A stretch of DNA of 64,000 nucleotides from Solobacterium sp. (GCA_017469885.1 JAFUFO010000010.1:1-64000), one strand, 5' to 3'; shown: positions 6,964 to 15,840, counted from the first letter of the stretch. Numbers and translations: made by a program. Notes: generated by a model from the sequence alone, not told the origin.

Positions 6964-9735
6964 TTATCCGTTGCCCGTCTGATCTCCGTCATTCTGCGGT
7001 TCCTGATCGCTGTTTTCACCCGGTTCCGGCGGGGCAGGCTGCTGGCTGTCCGGTGTTGGTGTAGTCTCCGGTGTCGGTGTGGCAGTCGGTTCCGGTGCGG
7101 CAGGTTTCGGTGTATGGAACTTTACGCAGATCTCATTGGATGCCTTGTCGGAAACATCGAATGCGTAGAAACCACACGCTTCATATTCGGTATCTTCATC
7201 GAGATCCGAGGCATCAGTTTCAAAGAAATTCTCTTCACTTGACAGTTCCGCAATGGTTTCGCCGCCTTTGCGGATCCGGGCTTTGTAACGAATCGGACCG
7301 TATACCCAGCTCCAGTCAAAGAGCCGGTTTCCCCAGGCTTCGACCAGCACGTTTCCGGCACCGTCACGCAGCGAGATGTCCATGGTGTTGTCTGCCTGTT
7401 CAAGACGTTCCGGATCAGGATATGAAGTCCATTCCAGTGCCAGTGTATCACCGTCAAGGGATGCATCGAAACTTGCAAGATCTTTGACTTCTTCGGTAGA
7501 CTGCGGATCCGCAAGTGTCGCAAACTCACTCTTCACAAGACCGGAAGTAACCAGAGACGGATCCATATCCGGCAGGACGGAAGAATAGGGGAACGTTCCG
7601 AGAATATGCGTAATCTGTGAGATTCCTTCCGGCATTGCCAGCGGTTCCGGCGCATGATCCCGGTTGAGGGAGTCAAGCACCAGAGAACAGATGTGTCCCG
7701 GAATATTGGCCGCAGACTTGTCGCGGTTGAAGTAGGTGTCCTTGTCCTTTACACCTTTTTCGTATCCGACCCAGGTACAGATCGTATACTCACTGGTATC
7801 ACAGACCATCCATTTATCCTTGGAGGCACCCTGCGGAATATTGTACTGGAGACCTTCATCACCCCAGTCAGAGGTTCCGGTCTTCCCGTAGGTCGCATAG
7901 TTTCGCGATAGAATGTCAAGGTAGTTGAATACGCCCCCGTGTACTGCGGTGTACATGAGCTGCGCAGCAAGGTAGGCAGCCTGCGGTGAGAGGACGTTGT
8001 TTGGCTCATAGTTCGGTACCAGCGGCTCACTGTTTCCGCTGCGGAATTCAATCTTCTGAATTGTATGCGGTTTAATGTAATTGCCGCCGTTCATCAGTAT
8101 TGCATGGGCTGCCATGACTTCTTCACAGGAAGCGGTGAAGTTGGAGCCGCCGATCGCAAAACCGATGTCAAAGTTGTCATAGGTGACCTGTGAGAAGCCA
8201 AGGCTGTTGACATACTGAACGACGGTGTCCCAGCCGGCGGCATCAATGACATCCTGGAGGGCCTGAATGGCAGGCGTATTCAGGGAGGCTGAAATCGCAT
8301 AGGACAGGGTGACCTGGCCGTTATATGAGCCGTTGGCATTCTTGATGATCATATTCGTTCCCCGATAGGTGATCGGACGGTCGGTGACCACATGGCTTGT
8401 GGACCAGCCGAGATACTCAAATGCAAGTGCATAGTCGAGGAATGGTTTGACACTGGAGCCTGGCTGCTTGTACTGATCGGTCGCATGGTTCAGCAGCATC
8501 GATCCGCCGCGGCCGTAGTTGCGTCCGCCGCCGATTGCGACAACTTCACCGGTCTGATTGTTTTCTGCGATAATGCCGATTTCCATGAGTTCATCCGGGA
8601 AGACGACTTCTTCGGTCCGCTCTGCCTGAATATCATCCATGACCGACTGAACCTCCGGGTCCATGAATGTATAGATGTCCATGGCAACCGACAGCGGGTC
8701 CTGTCCGGTGATATTGGATGCTTCTTCGATTACGGTATCGATATAGGACTGGAAAGCATAGGTTTCACCGCCGCCGGAATTCGGATTGATCAGGGTGTCC
8801 TCGACTTTAACCTTCTTGGCCAGGGAACATTCCTTCTCGGTGATGTATCCATGTCGCAGCATCAGATTCAGAACTGTGTTTCTGCGTGCGGTCGCATTGT
8901 CCAGAAAGTTATGCGGATCGTAGGTATATGGCGCATTGATGACGCCTGCCAGCATCGCGGCTTCCGCCAGATTCAGCTCACCTGCAGTTTTCCCGTAATA
9001 GTATTCCGCTGCCTTCTGAATGCCGCGGATATTTCCGGTGCCCCCGAAATTCATCTTGTTCAGATACATTTCGAAGATCATTTTCTTGTTGGATTCCTTT
9101 TCCAGCTGACGGGCAAGGTCGATCTGCTGGACTTTGTACTCAATGTTCCGGTTAGCTGTCTGCCCGGTTTCATCATTCTGGAAGTAGGTCAGCTTTACCA
9201 GCTGCATCGTAAACGTGGAGCCGCCGGAGAGTCCGCCTCTGCGCCGCAGCTTGTTCATGACATTGTCGATTGCCGATTTGGTAAATCGCGGCAGATCAAA
9301 TCCGTCATGTTCAAAGTAACGGCTGTCCTCAATCGCCAGGAAGGCGTCAATGACAGATTCGGAAATCTCGTTGTAGGTGACATTTTCACGAAGCTGCGTG
9401 CCGACGTCCGCAATCAGTGTTCCGTTGCGGTCAAAGATATGCGAGCTTTCCTGTGAAAAGAAGTCATCGATGACAAGTTCCGGCTCGTTTCTTGTCATCC
9501 GGTTAAGCGCAACGACACCGACCAGTCCGACGATCAGTTCCAGCACAATAAAAACAATCAGAACCAGCGTCCAGACGGCAAGCTGGTTGACTCTCCGTTT
9601 TCTGCGGCGGGTTCTCTGCGGAGATGCGGACGACGTACGTTTTGGGGCAGTCTTCCGCTGTACGGACGGTTTGGCAGAGGTACGCCTTGCCGGCTGATTC
9701 GGTTTATGTGAATTCGGTCGTTTCTGAAGACTCAT
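6964..9735 (-). CDS. ponA: Bifunctional class A penicillin-binding protein (PBP1A type)
   Basis: A 923-residue peptidoglycan glycosyltransferase/transpeptidase. It has a very basic cytoplasmic tail (residues 1-50), a single membrane anchor (about 51-77) and a GT51 domain with catalytic Glu136 in AIEDSRYFEHDGFD and GGSTFTMQLVK at 171-181. The transpeptidase domain has the SxxK serine at 427, SLN at 484-486 and KTG at 618-620. A beta-rich/fibronectin-like segment and a Pro/Thr/Glu-rich tail of about 45 residues (PEPTATPTPETTPTPD...) follow. The ATG overlaps the recU stop (ATGA), so translation is coupled. recU-ponA pairing is a known Bacillota arrangement. Confidence 0.95.
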   Translation of the reverse strand: MSLQKRPNSHKPNQPARRTSAKPSVQRKTAPKRTSSASPQRTRRRKRRVNQLAVWTLVLIVFIVLELIVGLVGVVALNRMTRNEPELVIDDFFSQESSHIFDRNGTLIADVGTQLRENVTYNEISESVIDAFLAIEDSRYFEHDGFDLPRFTKSAIDNVMNKLRRRGGLSGGSTFTMQLVKLTYFQNDETGQTANRNIEYKVQQIDLARQLEKESNKKMIFEMYLNKMNFGGTGNIRGIQKAAEYYYGKTAGELNLAEAAMLAGVINAPYTYDPHNFLDNATARRNTVLNLMLRHGYITEKECSLAKKVKVEDTLINPNSGGGETYAFQSYIDTVIEEASNITGQDPLSVAMDIYTFMDPEVQSVMDDIQAERTEEVVFPDELMEIGIIAENNQTGEVVAIGGGRNYGRGGSMLLNHATDQYKQPGSSVKPFLDYALAFEYLGWSTSHVVTDRPITYRGTNMIIKNANGSYNGQVTLSYAISASLNTPAIQALQDVIDAAGWDTVVQYVNSLGFSQVTYDNFDIGFAIGGSNFTASCEEVMAAHAILMNGGNYIKPHTIQKIEFRSGNSEPLVPNYEPNNVLSPQAAYLAAQLMYTAVHGGVFNYLDILSRNYATYGKTGTSDWGDEGLQYNIPQGASKDKWMVCDTSEYTICTWVGYEKGVKDKDTYFNRDKSAANIPGHICSLVLDSLNRDHAPEPLAMPEGISQITHILGTFPYSSVLPDMDPSLVTSGLVKSEFATLADPQSTEEVKDLASFDASLDGDTLALEWTSYPDPERLEQADNTMDISLRDGAGNVLVEAWGNRLFDWSWVYGPIRYKARIRKGGETIAELSSEENFFETDASDLDEDTEYEACGFYAFDVSDKASNEICVKFHTPKPAAPEPTATPTPETTPTPDSQQPAPPEPGENSDQEPQNDGDQTGNG

Positions 9736-10310
9736 GCATTCTCCCTGAAATAGACCTCATCGACTACTTTCAGATAATCGACGGGCCGGACATAGTTGTA
9801 TGGTATCTCGTAGGCGTTTTCCGTGAACCATTCATACGGAATAGAACGTCTGCCGCAGGTACGGATGTAATTGATCGCCGTCATCGCATCCGCAAGATAG
9901 GTGATGTTGCGTGATGTGAAGCGGACGATCAGAAACGCAATTGCGCCGTGCCGGCAGACTGCCTCCAGATGCGCAATCTGATGCGCATGGATGGACTTCA
10001 GTGGGAAGGAGGTGTTTACGGCACACTCCTTTGCCTCAAAGTCAATATATTTACCGCGGTAGATACCGTTGTAGTCAGTCGTGCTCGGAAGCTTGAAGTA
10101 GGCTTCCGTAATTTTCGCGGCGGAACGCATCGGATAATCGACCTTGACAATCTGAACGGGCGTCGGCTTCTTGTGAATGACTGCCCGGTCAATTGACAGA
10201 TAATACTCATTGGTCTGGTTGATATCCTTTTCAAGTGTCATGCCGCGGTCCGCGAAGGACGTTGGGTTATGGGTAACGGAAGCTTTTTTTCCGTTGGGAT
10301 AATTCACCAT
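9732..10310 (-). CDS. recU: Holliday junction resolvase RecU
   Basis: A 192-residue structure-specific endonuclease that resolves four-way junctions during recombination. The N-terminal NYPNGKK segment is typical of RecU. The catalytic core holds the Asp of GIYRGKYIDFEAKE and its E-x-K pair, and the chain ends with a conserved YFRENA-like segment. The start has a strong CGGAGG SD. It is the first gene of the leftward recU-ponA operon and is divergent from gpsB. Confidence 0.93.
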   Translation of the reverse strand: MVNYPNGKKASVTHNPTSFADRGMTLEKDINQTNEYYLSIDRAVIHKKPTPVQIVKVDYPMRSAAKITEAYFKLPSTTDYNGIYRGKYIDFEAKECAVNTSFPLKSIHAHQIAHLEAVCRHGAIAFLIVRFTSRNITYLADAMTAINYIRTCGRRSIPYEWFTENAYEIPYNYVRPVDYLKVVDEVYFRENA

Positions 10311-10333
10311 GAATAACCTCCGTTCGACACAAT

Positions 10334-10339
10334 ATTATA
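10334..10339 (-). promoter_or_regulatory. -10 box of recU-ponA
   Basis: A perfect TATAAT on the minus strand about 24 bp upstream of the recU ATG. No good -35 is visible at 17 bp; TTGTAT lies at 15 bp. Confidence 0.45.
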
Positions 10340-10404
10340 ACTTTTATATGACTGATACAAAAGCGAATGGGCAGAAAACTGAAAAAACCGCCGGCATTCA
10401 TGTT

Positions 10405-10424
10405 CACAAAATCGTAATTTTGTG
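10405..10424. promoter_or_regulatory. Perfect inverted repeat upstream of gpsB
   Basis: CACAAAAT/ATTTTGTG, 8-bp arms with a 4-nt centre, overlapping the region expected to hold the gpsB promoter. It resembles a dimeric-regulator operator; the protein is unknown. Confidence 0.45.
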
Positions 10425-10454
10425 TGAGAATATCTTTCGTGGGAGTGGGTATTC

Positions 10455-10796
10455 ATGGCAGGAAAGTTAAATCTTGATATTCAGACGATCCTCGACAAGC
10501 GGTTTGATATTGACTTCAAGGGTTACAGCGGACTTGAGGTTGATACCTTTCTTGATCTTGTGATCGAAGATTATCAGACGTATCAGGATATTACGGCAGA
10601 ACTGAATCAGAAAATCGCAGAGCTTGAGCGGACCAATGCGTCCCTTCGGGCGAAGCTGATTGAAGAAGAGGGAAGAACCCGTGCGCTCGTGGATCAGCAG
10701 AATTCGACCCCGGCAGCGCAGGGAGCTGCGAATGTTGATATTCTGAAACGGCTCTCACGGCTTGAAGAAGAAGTCATGAAGCAGAACAACCGCTGA
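10455..10796 (+). CDS. gpsB: Cell-division adaptor GpsB (DivIVA domain)
   Basis: A 113-residue cytoplasmic coiled-coil protein. The N-terminal DivIVA lipid-binding/PBP-docking domain contains ILDKRFDIDFKGYSGLEVDTFLDLVIEDY, a continuous coiled coil spans about residues 35-75, and a short C-terminal helix (DILKRLSRLEEEVMKQ) would form the trimerisation segment after a Q/A-rich linker. GpsB moves class A PBPs between septum and side wall; the adjacent divergent gene is such a PBP. The SD is GGGAGTGGG. The stop codon is only a few bases from the 5' end of rnpB. Confidence 0.9.
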   Translation: MAGKLNLDIQTILDKRFDIDFKGYSGLEVDTFLDLVIEDYQTYQDITAELNQKIAELERTNASLRAKLIEEEGRTRALVDQQNSTPAAQGAANVDILKRLSRLEEEVMKQNNR

Positions 10797-10799
10797 TTA

Positions 10800-11162
10800 T
10801 TTCGTACATATTCGGGCAGTCGCTGGTCTTCTGACCAGAGGAAAGTCCATGCTCGCACAGGCTGTGATGCCTGTAGTGTTTGTGCCGGCCGAATCAATAA
10901 GACCGGGCAGCGAAAGCTGACGGCGGAGTCCAACTCTAAAGGAGCGATCCCATGACGCGGACCCGTAACGTGCCACAGTGACGAAGCCGGAGCGGAAACG
11001 TTCCGGGTGGAACGAGGTAAACCCCGCAAGCGAGAAATCCAAATTTGGTAGGAGAATTCCCCGCGGCGAACCGAAGCCAAACGGGAGGTGCCTTCGGGCA
11101 GAGATAAATGGCTGCCATCCGGGCAACCGGAGACAGAACATGGCTTACAGAGTGTGTACGTT
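10800..11162 (+). ncRNA. rnpB: RNase P RNA, bacterial B type
   Basis: Catalytic RNA of RNase P, which matures tRNA 5' ends. The universal P4 strands are visible as GAGGAAAGTCCATGCTCGC near 10840 and ACAGAACATGGCTTAC near 11134. A CGTACA/TGTACG pairing joins the two ends (P1). Internal blocks such as GGTAAACCCC, GCGAGAAATCCAAATTTGG and GTGCCACAGTGACGAAG are those of B-type molecules of Bacilli and relatives. Ends are approximate. It begins almost directly after gpsB, so it has its own promoter inside gpsB or is cut from a gpsB transcript. Confidence 0.95.
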
Positions 11163-11163
11163 C

Positions 11164-11190
11164 AGAGAGGGTAATTCCTCTCTTTCTTTT
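11164..11190 (+). terminator. rnpB terminator
   Basis: Stem AGAGAGG/CCTCTCT with a 6-nt loop, followed by TTCTTTTT. Confidence 0.85.
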
Positions 11191-11197
11191 TGTGTCG

Positions 11198-11206
11198 TGC
11201 TATACT
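11198..11206 (+). promoter_or_regulatory. Extended -10 promoter of pgsA
   Basis: TGC followed by TATACT forms an extended -10 element about 30 bp before the pgsA start and just past the rnpB terminator. Confidence 0.45.
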
Positions 11207-11236
11207 GTTCTCGTTGCAATTTGAGGGGGTGCAGCT

Positions 11237-11830
11237 ATGAATCTGCCCAATCGGCTTACCTTGTTCCGGATCATTCTGATACCGCTGATGGTATTGGTCT
11301 ATCTGTTTCCATATGCGCAGTTCGGCATTGAACTGCAGACATTTTCCGTCGGCGCAGTCCGCCTTTCGGCGGTCAATGTCATCTGTCTTGCTATTTACGC
11401 AGTGGCGGCACTGACCGATTATCTCGACGGACAGATTGCCCGCAGCCGCAATCTGCAGACGACATTCGGTAAATTTGCCGATCCGATCGCGGATAAGATG
11501 CTTACATCCACGATGTTCATCCTGTTTGCCTCACGCGGAATCATTTCCGCAGTCCCGGTCATCATCATGGTGTGCCGTGATATCGTGGTCGATGGCTGCC
11601 GGATGATTGCGGCCGCAAATGGAAAAGTGGTTGCCGCACAGATGCTGGGAAAAGTGAAAACCGTTTCGCAGATGATCACAATTGCACTGATCCTGCTTAA
11701 CAATCTTCCGTTTGAACTCTGGCAGCTGCCGATCAGCGATGTACTTCTCTGGTTCAGCGCATTTGTCAGTTTTGCCAGCGGCGTATCCTACTTCAATCAG
11801 CTGAAGGAAGATATTTTTGAATCAAAATAA
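11237..11830 (+). CDS. pgsA: CDP-diacylglycerol-glycerol-3-phosphate 3-phosphatidyltransferase
   Basis: A 197-residue integral-membrane enzyme making phosphatidylglycerophosphate, the first step to phosphatidylglycerol. The CDP-alcohol phosphotransferase signature D-x2-DG-x2-AR-x8-G-x3-D-x3-D is complete in DYLDGQIARSRNLQTTFGKF and the following ADPIADK (about residues 58-84). Several hydrophobic helices flank it. The SD GAGGGGGTG precedes the ATG. The order pgsA-recA-rny matches other Bacillota, but cinA, often between pgsA and recA, is missing here. Confidence 0.93.
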   Translation: MNLPNRLTLFRIILIPLMVLVYLFPYAQFGIELQTFSVGAVRLSAVNVICLAIYAVAALTDYLDGQIARSRNLQTTFGKFADPIADKMLTSTMFILFASRGIISAVPVIIMVCRDIVVDGCRMIAAANGKVVAAQMLGKVKTVSQMITIALILLNNLPFELWQLPISDVLLWFSAFVSFASGVSYFNQLKEDIFESK

Positions 11831-11846
11831 TAAAAGATGCGTGTAA

Positions 11847-11866
11847 ATTGCGCCGAGGCGCGCAAT
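11847..11866. other. Hairpin between pgsA and recA
   Basis: ATTGCGC/GCGCAAT with a 6-nt loop, 30 bp before recA. It is followed by A-rich sequence, so it is not a terminator. No GAAC-N4-GTTC LexA box is visible in this gap. Confidence 0.4.
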
Positions 11867-11895
11867 AAAGAATAGTAGTTAGGAGATTGAATATT

Positions 11896-12936
11896 ATGGC
11901 AAAAGAAACAAAAACAGCGGTTTCCGCGGAAGACAGGAAAGATCAGCTTCTGCAGGACGCGCTCCGCGCTATTGAAAAAGAGTATGGCAAAGGCTCGATC
12001 ATGCGTCTTGGCGACCGGGCAGATGTATCGGTGGACGCGATTCCGACCGGCAGCCTGACACTCGATGCGGCACTTGGCATCGGCGGCTACCCGAAGGGCA
12101 GAATCATTGAGATCTACGGACCGGAATCCTCCGGTAAGACAACGCTTGCCCTGCATGCCATCGCTGAGTGTCAGAAAGAGGGCGGCCGCTGCGCATTCAT
12201 CGACGCAGAAAATGCGATCGATCCGCTCTACGCAAAGAATCTCGGTGTCGATATAGACGAACTGATTCTTTCCCAGCCGGATTCCGGAGAACAGGCACTG
12301 GAAATCACGGAAGTGCTCATCAAGTCCGGCGCAATTGACCTTGTCGTCATCGACTCCGTCGCAGCTCTGGTTCCGCAGGCGGAACTGGATGGTGAAATGG
12401 GCGATGCCAGCGTCGGTCTGCAGGCACGTCTCATGTCCAAGGCGATGCGCAAGCTCGCGGGTGTCATGAACCGTTCCAGCTGCACGGCAATCTTTATCAA
12501 CCAGCTGCGTGAAAAGGTCGGCATCATGTTCGGCAACCCGGAGACGACCCCGGGCGGACGAGCGCTGAAGTTCTACTCCAGCGTCCGGCTTGATGTACGC
12601 CGCGGTGAAACGCTGAAAAACGGACAGGATGTCTACGGAAACGTTGTTAAGATCAAAGTGGTCAAAAACAAGGTTGCGCCTCCGTTCAAGACTGCCACGG
12701 TAAACATGATCTACGGTGAGGGTATCTCTCATCTGGATGAAGTGATCAATCTGGCGGTTGAAAACGACATCATTGACAAGTCCGGCGCATGGTTCTCCTA
12801 TAAAGGAGACAAGATCGGACAGGGTATCCAGGCGGTCCGTGAGTTCATGAAGAACAATCCGGAAACTGACGCTGAGGTAACTGCGGCAGTCAAGGCAAAG
12901 CTGTTCGGAACCGCGGAAGAAACGGAAAAACCGTAA
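11896..12936 (+). CDS. recA: Recombinase RecA
   Basis: A 346-residue ATP-dependent strand-exchange protein. The ATG at 11896, after TTAGGAG, is preferred to an in-frame TTG 9 bp upstream. Walker A is GPESSGKTT, the catalytic Glu sits in [10 protein letters not shown] (most family members have EHA, here His is replaced by Asn), Walker B is [10 protein letters not shown] and the L2 DNA-binding loop is in the GNPETTPGG region. The C-terminal domain ends with a short acidic tail. It is followed by its own terminator. Given the missing LexA box, SOS induction by a canonical site cannot be seen. Confidence 0.96.
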   Translation: MAKETKTAVSAEDRKDQLLQDALRAIEKEYGKGSIMRLGDRADVSVDAIPTGSLTLDAALGIGGYPKGRIIEIYGPESSGKTTLALHAIAECQKEGGRCAFIDAENAIDPLYAKNLGVDIDELILSQPDSGEQALEITEVLIKSGAIDLVVIDSVAALVPQAELDGEMGDASVGLQARLMSKAMRKLAGVMNRSSCTAIFINQLREKVGIMFGNPETTPGGRALKFYSSVRLDVRRGETLKNGQDVYGNVVKIKVVKNKVAPPFKTATVNMIYGEGISHLDEVINLAVENDIIDKSGAWFSYKGDKIGQGIQAVREFMKNNPETDAEVTAAVKAKLFGTAEETEKP

Positions 12937-12957
12937 GAAACAAACTGAGAAAACCAT

Positions 12958-12986
12958 AAAGCACCGCTGACGAAGGCGGTGCTTTT
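12958..12986 (+). terminator. recA terminator
   Basis: Perfect stem AAAGCACCGC/GCGGTGCTTT with an 8-nt loop, ending in TTTT. Confidence 0.85.
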
Positions 12987-13014
12987 ATCATGCATGAAGC
13001 CGCATTGGTTACGG

Positions 13015-13044
13015 TTGTGAAAAGGTGGTTTTTCAGTATATAAT
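13015..13044 (+). promoter_or_regulatory. Promoter of rny
   Basis: -35 TTGTGA (13015-13020), 18-bp spacer, -10 TATAAT (13039-13044). Confidence 0.6.
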
Positions 13045-13098
13045 ACACGATGGGAGTAATCCCGGAACAATATAAGCATTTGAATGGAGGATAGTAGT

Positions 13099-14652
13099 AT
13101 GAACGGTTTACTGATCGCCATTCTTGCTGGGATTGTCGGCATTGCGATCGGAATTGCCGTAATGACGGTAATGAGCCGGACCGGCCTTGATAAAGCGAAA
13201 AATGAGGCACAGTCCATACTCGATGAATCGAACGCAAAAGCGGAAAATATTGTCCGTCAGGCGAACCTGGACGGTAAGCAGCAGGTTTACGAAATGAAAC
13301 TGCAGGCGGAGAAGGAACTCAAGAGCCAGAGAGACCGTCTCCAGTCACAGGAAAACAAGCTTGTACGCCGTGAGGATAATATCGGTTTCCGTGAGGAAAA
13401 CCTGAACGCAAAAGAGAAGAAACTCGACGAAAAAACGAGACTCGCTGATGAAAAGCTTACACATCTCAGTAAGATGGAAGAAGATCTGAAGCGACGGATT
13501 GACAGTCAGATTGAAGTACTTGAAAAAGCAGCCGGGCTGTCCCGTGAGGACGCCAAGGCGGAACTGATGGATGCCGTCGCCAAGAAGTGCGAAAAGGATA
13601 TTGCGGCTTACCTGCATGAACAGGATGAGATTGCACAGGAAAAGGCCGCTGATAATGCGCGTAATATTATTGCGACTGCGATTCAGCGTTATTCGCAGGA
13701 AGAGACCATCGACCGTACCGTTTCTGTCGTTGCGCTTCCGAATGAAGACATGAAGGGCCGCATCATCGGACGGGAAGGCCGGAATATCAAAGCCATTGAA
13801 CAGGCAACCGGCGTTGATCTCATCATCGATGACACACCGGATGTGATCACCGTTTCCTGCTTCGACCCGATCCGCCGTGAGATTGCCCGTCAGTCACTCG
13901 AACAGCTGATGAAGGACGGACGCATCCAGCCGGGCCGGATTGAAGAAGTTGTAAACAAGGTGACCCGTGAACTGGATGAGACCATCGCCAAGATCGGTGA
14001 TGAGGCAGTGTTCAAACTCGGCATCAACCGTCTCAACCGTGAGCTTACAAAGCTCGTCGGAAGACTCCGTTACCGTTACAGCTACGGACAGAATGTACTG
14101 GAACATTCCATGGAAGTCGCGACATTTGCGGGCATCATGGCTGCCGAACTCGGACTTAACCAGCAGCTCGCAAAGCGTGCAGGCCTCCTGCATGATATCG
14201 GAAAGGCAATCGACTTTGAGCAGGAAGGTTCCCATGTGGAACTCGGCGCAAAGGTTGCCAAGAAGTACGGAGAAAACAACATTGTCATCAATGCGATCGA
14301 AAGCCATCACGGCGACAAGCCGGCAGATGACATCATCGCAGTGCTTGTGGCAGCAGCGGATACGCTCAGCGCAGCCCGTCCGGGTGCCCGTTACGAATCA
14401 ATGGAGAACTACATTGAGCGTCTCGAGCAGCTTGAAAAGATTGCGACAAGCTACGACGGTGTTGAAAAGGCATTTGCGATCCAGGCAGGCCGTGAGATTC
14501 GTGTCATGGTTCAGCCGGAGAAGATCAATGACGAAACCATGGTCAAGGTTGCGCATGATCTGAAGGATCGAATTGAAAACGAGATGACCTACCCGGGTCA
14601 GATCAAGGTAACGCTGATCCGCGAGGTACGCGTTCAGGAACTGGCACAGTAA
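13099..14652 (+). CDS. rny: Ribonuclease Y
   Basis: A 517-residue membrane-anchored endoribonuclease that initiates mRNA decay. The start is placed at 13099: the in-frame ATG at 13084 overlaps the GGAGG that serves as SD. The order of parts is one N-terminal membrane helix (about residues 2-24), a long charged coiled coil (30-190), a KH RNA-binding domain with GRIIGREGRNIKAIE, and an HD domain with HDIGKA and the SHHGD segment. The length is standard. It is followed 3 bp later by ymdB, as in many Bacillota. Confidence 0.95.
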   Translation: MNGLLIAILAGIVGIAIGIAVMTVMSRTGLDKAKNEAQSILDESNAKAENIVRQANLDGKQQVYEMKLQAEKELKSQRDRLQSQENKLVRREDNIGFREENLNAKEKKLDEKTRLADEKLTHLSKMEEDLKRRIDSQIEVLEKAAGLSREDAKAELMDAVAKKCEKDIAAYLHEQDEIAQEKAADNARNIIATAIQRYSQEETIDRTVSVVALPNEDMKGRIIGREGRNIKAIEQATGVDLIIDDTPDVITVSCFDPIRREIARQSLEQLMKDGRIQPGRIEEVVNKVTRELDETIAKIGDEAVFKLGINRLNRELTKLVGRLRYRYSYGQNVLEHSMEVATFAGIMAAELGLNQQLAKRAGLLHDIGKAIDFEQEGSHVELGAKVAKKYGENNIVINAIESHHGDKPADDIIAVLVAAADTLSAARPGARYESMENYIERLEQLEKIATSYDGVEKAFAIQAGREIRVMVQPEKINDETMVKVAHDLKDRIENEMTYPGQIKVTLIREVRVQELAQ

Positions 14653-14655
14653 TCC

Positions 14656-15435
14656 ATGAAGATTCTGTTCCTCGGTGATGTTGTCGCAAAGACCGGAAGA
14701 ATTGCGGTTCTGAACCGGCTTGCGGACCTGAAACGCAGCTATAAAGCGGACTTTACAGTCATCAACGGGGAAAATGCGGCGCATGGAAAAGGCATTACTT
14801 CCGCAATCTATGATGAACTGATTGCGGCAGGCGCCGATGTTGTTACTCTCGGGAATCATGCATTCTCAAAATCCGCGATCACCGAACGATTCAGGCAGTG
14901 TCCTTACCTGGTACGGCCGGCCAATATGGAGCCGGAAGATATCGGACGCAGCTGGGTGATCCGGGAGTGTCAGGGAAAACGGATTGCGACGGTCAATATT
15001 CTCGGCGGGGTGTTCATGGACCAGGCGCTGGGGGAATCGTATCCGGTGATGGACCGGATCCTGCAGGATATTGATGCGGATATTATTCTCGTGGACCTTC
15101 ACGCGGAGGCGACGGGAGAAAAGGAACTGTTCTGGTTCCGCTTCCGTAACCGGGTAAGCGCGGTGATCGGAACGCATACCCATGTCCAGACAGCGGATGA
15201 GCGTGTCGTAAACGGATGCGCATACATCAGTGATGTCGGGATGTGCGGCTCCTTTGACTCCGTGCTCGGACGCGACAGCGATGAACTGATTGCGCGCAGC
15301 CTCGGTGAACCGACACGATACACGCCGGCGGAAACACCCGCTGTCATCTGCGGCGTTGTGATTGAGATTGATGATTCAACAAACAGGGCAGTGGGAATTA
15401 CAAGAATTCAGGAACGTCCGGAAGCGGATGCCTGA
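14656..15435 (+). CDS. ymdB: YmdB-type metallophosphoesterase
   Basis: A 259-residue cytoplasmic dimetal phosphodiesterase of the TIGR00282 family; B. subtilis YmdB hydrolyses 2',3'-cyclic nucleotides and affects biofilm and RNase Y-linked behaviour. Metal-binding segments are visible: GDVV near residue 7, NGENAAHG near 38, GNHAFSK near 67 (GNHTWD in most members), LHAEATGEKE near 148 and GTHTHVQTADE near 173. It lies 3 bp after rny and shares its transcript; no SD is obvious, so translation is probably coupled. A strong terminator follows. Confidence 0.93.
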   Translation: MKILFLGDVVAKTGRIAVLNRLADLKRSYKADFTVINGENAAHGKGITSAIYDELIAAGADVVTLGNHAFSKSAITERFRQCPYLVRPANMEPEDIGRSWVIRECQGKRIATVNILGGVFMDQALGESYPVMDRILQDIDADIILVDLHAEATGEKELFWFRFRNRVSAVIGTHTHVQTADERVVNGCAYISDVGMCGSFDSVLGRDSDELIARSLGEPTRYTPAETPAVICGVVIEIDDSTNRAVGITRIQERPEADA

Positions 15436-15449
15436 GGAAGAAACAGCAG

Positions 15450-15481
15450 ACAGAATCCGGAACGTCCGGATTCTGTTTTTT
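15450..15481 (+). terminator. rny-ymdB terminator
   Basis: Perfect 12-bp stem ACAGAATCCGGA/TCCGGATTCTGT with a 3-nt loop and T6. Confidence 0.9.
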
Positions 15482-15548
15482 AAAAAATTCATCAAAAAAT
15501 GCGTGGATTCATGGAAGTTTTTCCGTACAAAAATATGTAGTTATGTCA

Positions 15549-15578
15549 TTGAAACCTGTAAAAGGGAGATGATATAAT
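15549..15578 (+). promoter_or_regulatory. Promoter of the ferredoxin gene
   Basis: -35 TTGAAA (15549-15554), 18-bp spacer, -10 TATAAT (15573-15578). Confidence 0.65.
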
Positions 15579-15603
15579 TCCATGGAAGAGGAGGAAGAAC
15601 ATA

Positions 15604-15783
15604 ATGGCAGTTGTAGTAGATAAGGAAAATTGCATCGGATGCGGTGCCTGCACAGGTGTTTGCCCGGTATCCGCTCTGACACTTGATGCAGACGGAAAGT
15701 CTGAGTGCAATGCAGATACATGCATTTCCTGCCTTACATGTGTCGGAACCTGCCCGGTCGGCGCGATTAAGGAAGGCGAGTAA
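15604..15783 (+). CDS. 2[4Fe-4S] ferredoxin
   Basis: A 59-residue clostridial-type ferredoxin, a soluble low-potential electron carrier. Two CxxCxxCxxxC(P) motifs are complete: C10, C13, C16, C20-P and C40, C43, C46, C50-P. An additional Cys at 35 lies between them. The ATG at 15604 follows GAGGAGGAAG; an ATG at 15582 is out of frame. It is monocistronic, with its own promoter and terminator. Confidence 0.93.
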   Translation: MAVVVDKENCIGCGACTGVCPVSALTLDADGKSECNADTCISCLTCVGTCPVGAIKEGE

Positions 15784-15801
15784 TTCGTAAATTACAAAGT
15801 G

Positions 15802-15824
15802 AAACCGGCGATTGCCGGTTTTCT
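15802..15824 (+). terminator. Ferredoxin gene terminator
   Basis: Perfect stem AAACCGGC/GCCGGTTT with GATT loop, followed by TTCTTT. Confidence 0.8.
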
Positions 15825-15834
15825 TTATGCCCTG

Positions 15835-15840
15835 TATAAT
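15835..15840 (+). promoter_or_regulatory. -10 box of miaB
   Basis: Perfect TATAAT, 31 bp before the miaB ATG, directly after the ferredoxin terminator; no clear -35. Confidence 0.4.

Noticed and set aside
11847-11866. The pgsA-recA hairpin as a terminator or LexA site
   Set aside because: No T-run follows, and it lacks the GAAC-N4-GTTC pattern.
11797-12957. A 386-codon leftward frame opposite recA
   Set aside because: Antisense shadow of recA with no initiation signals.
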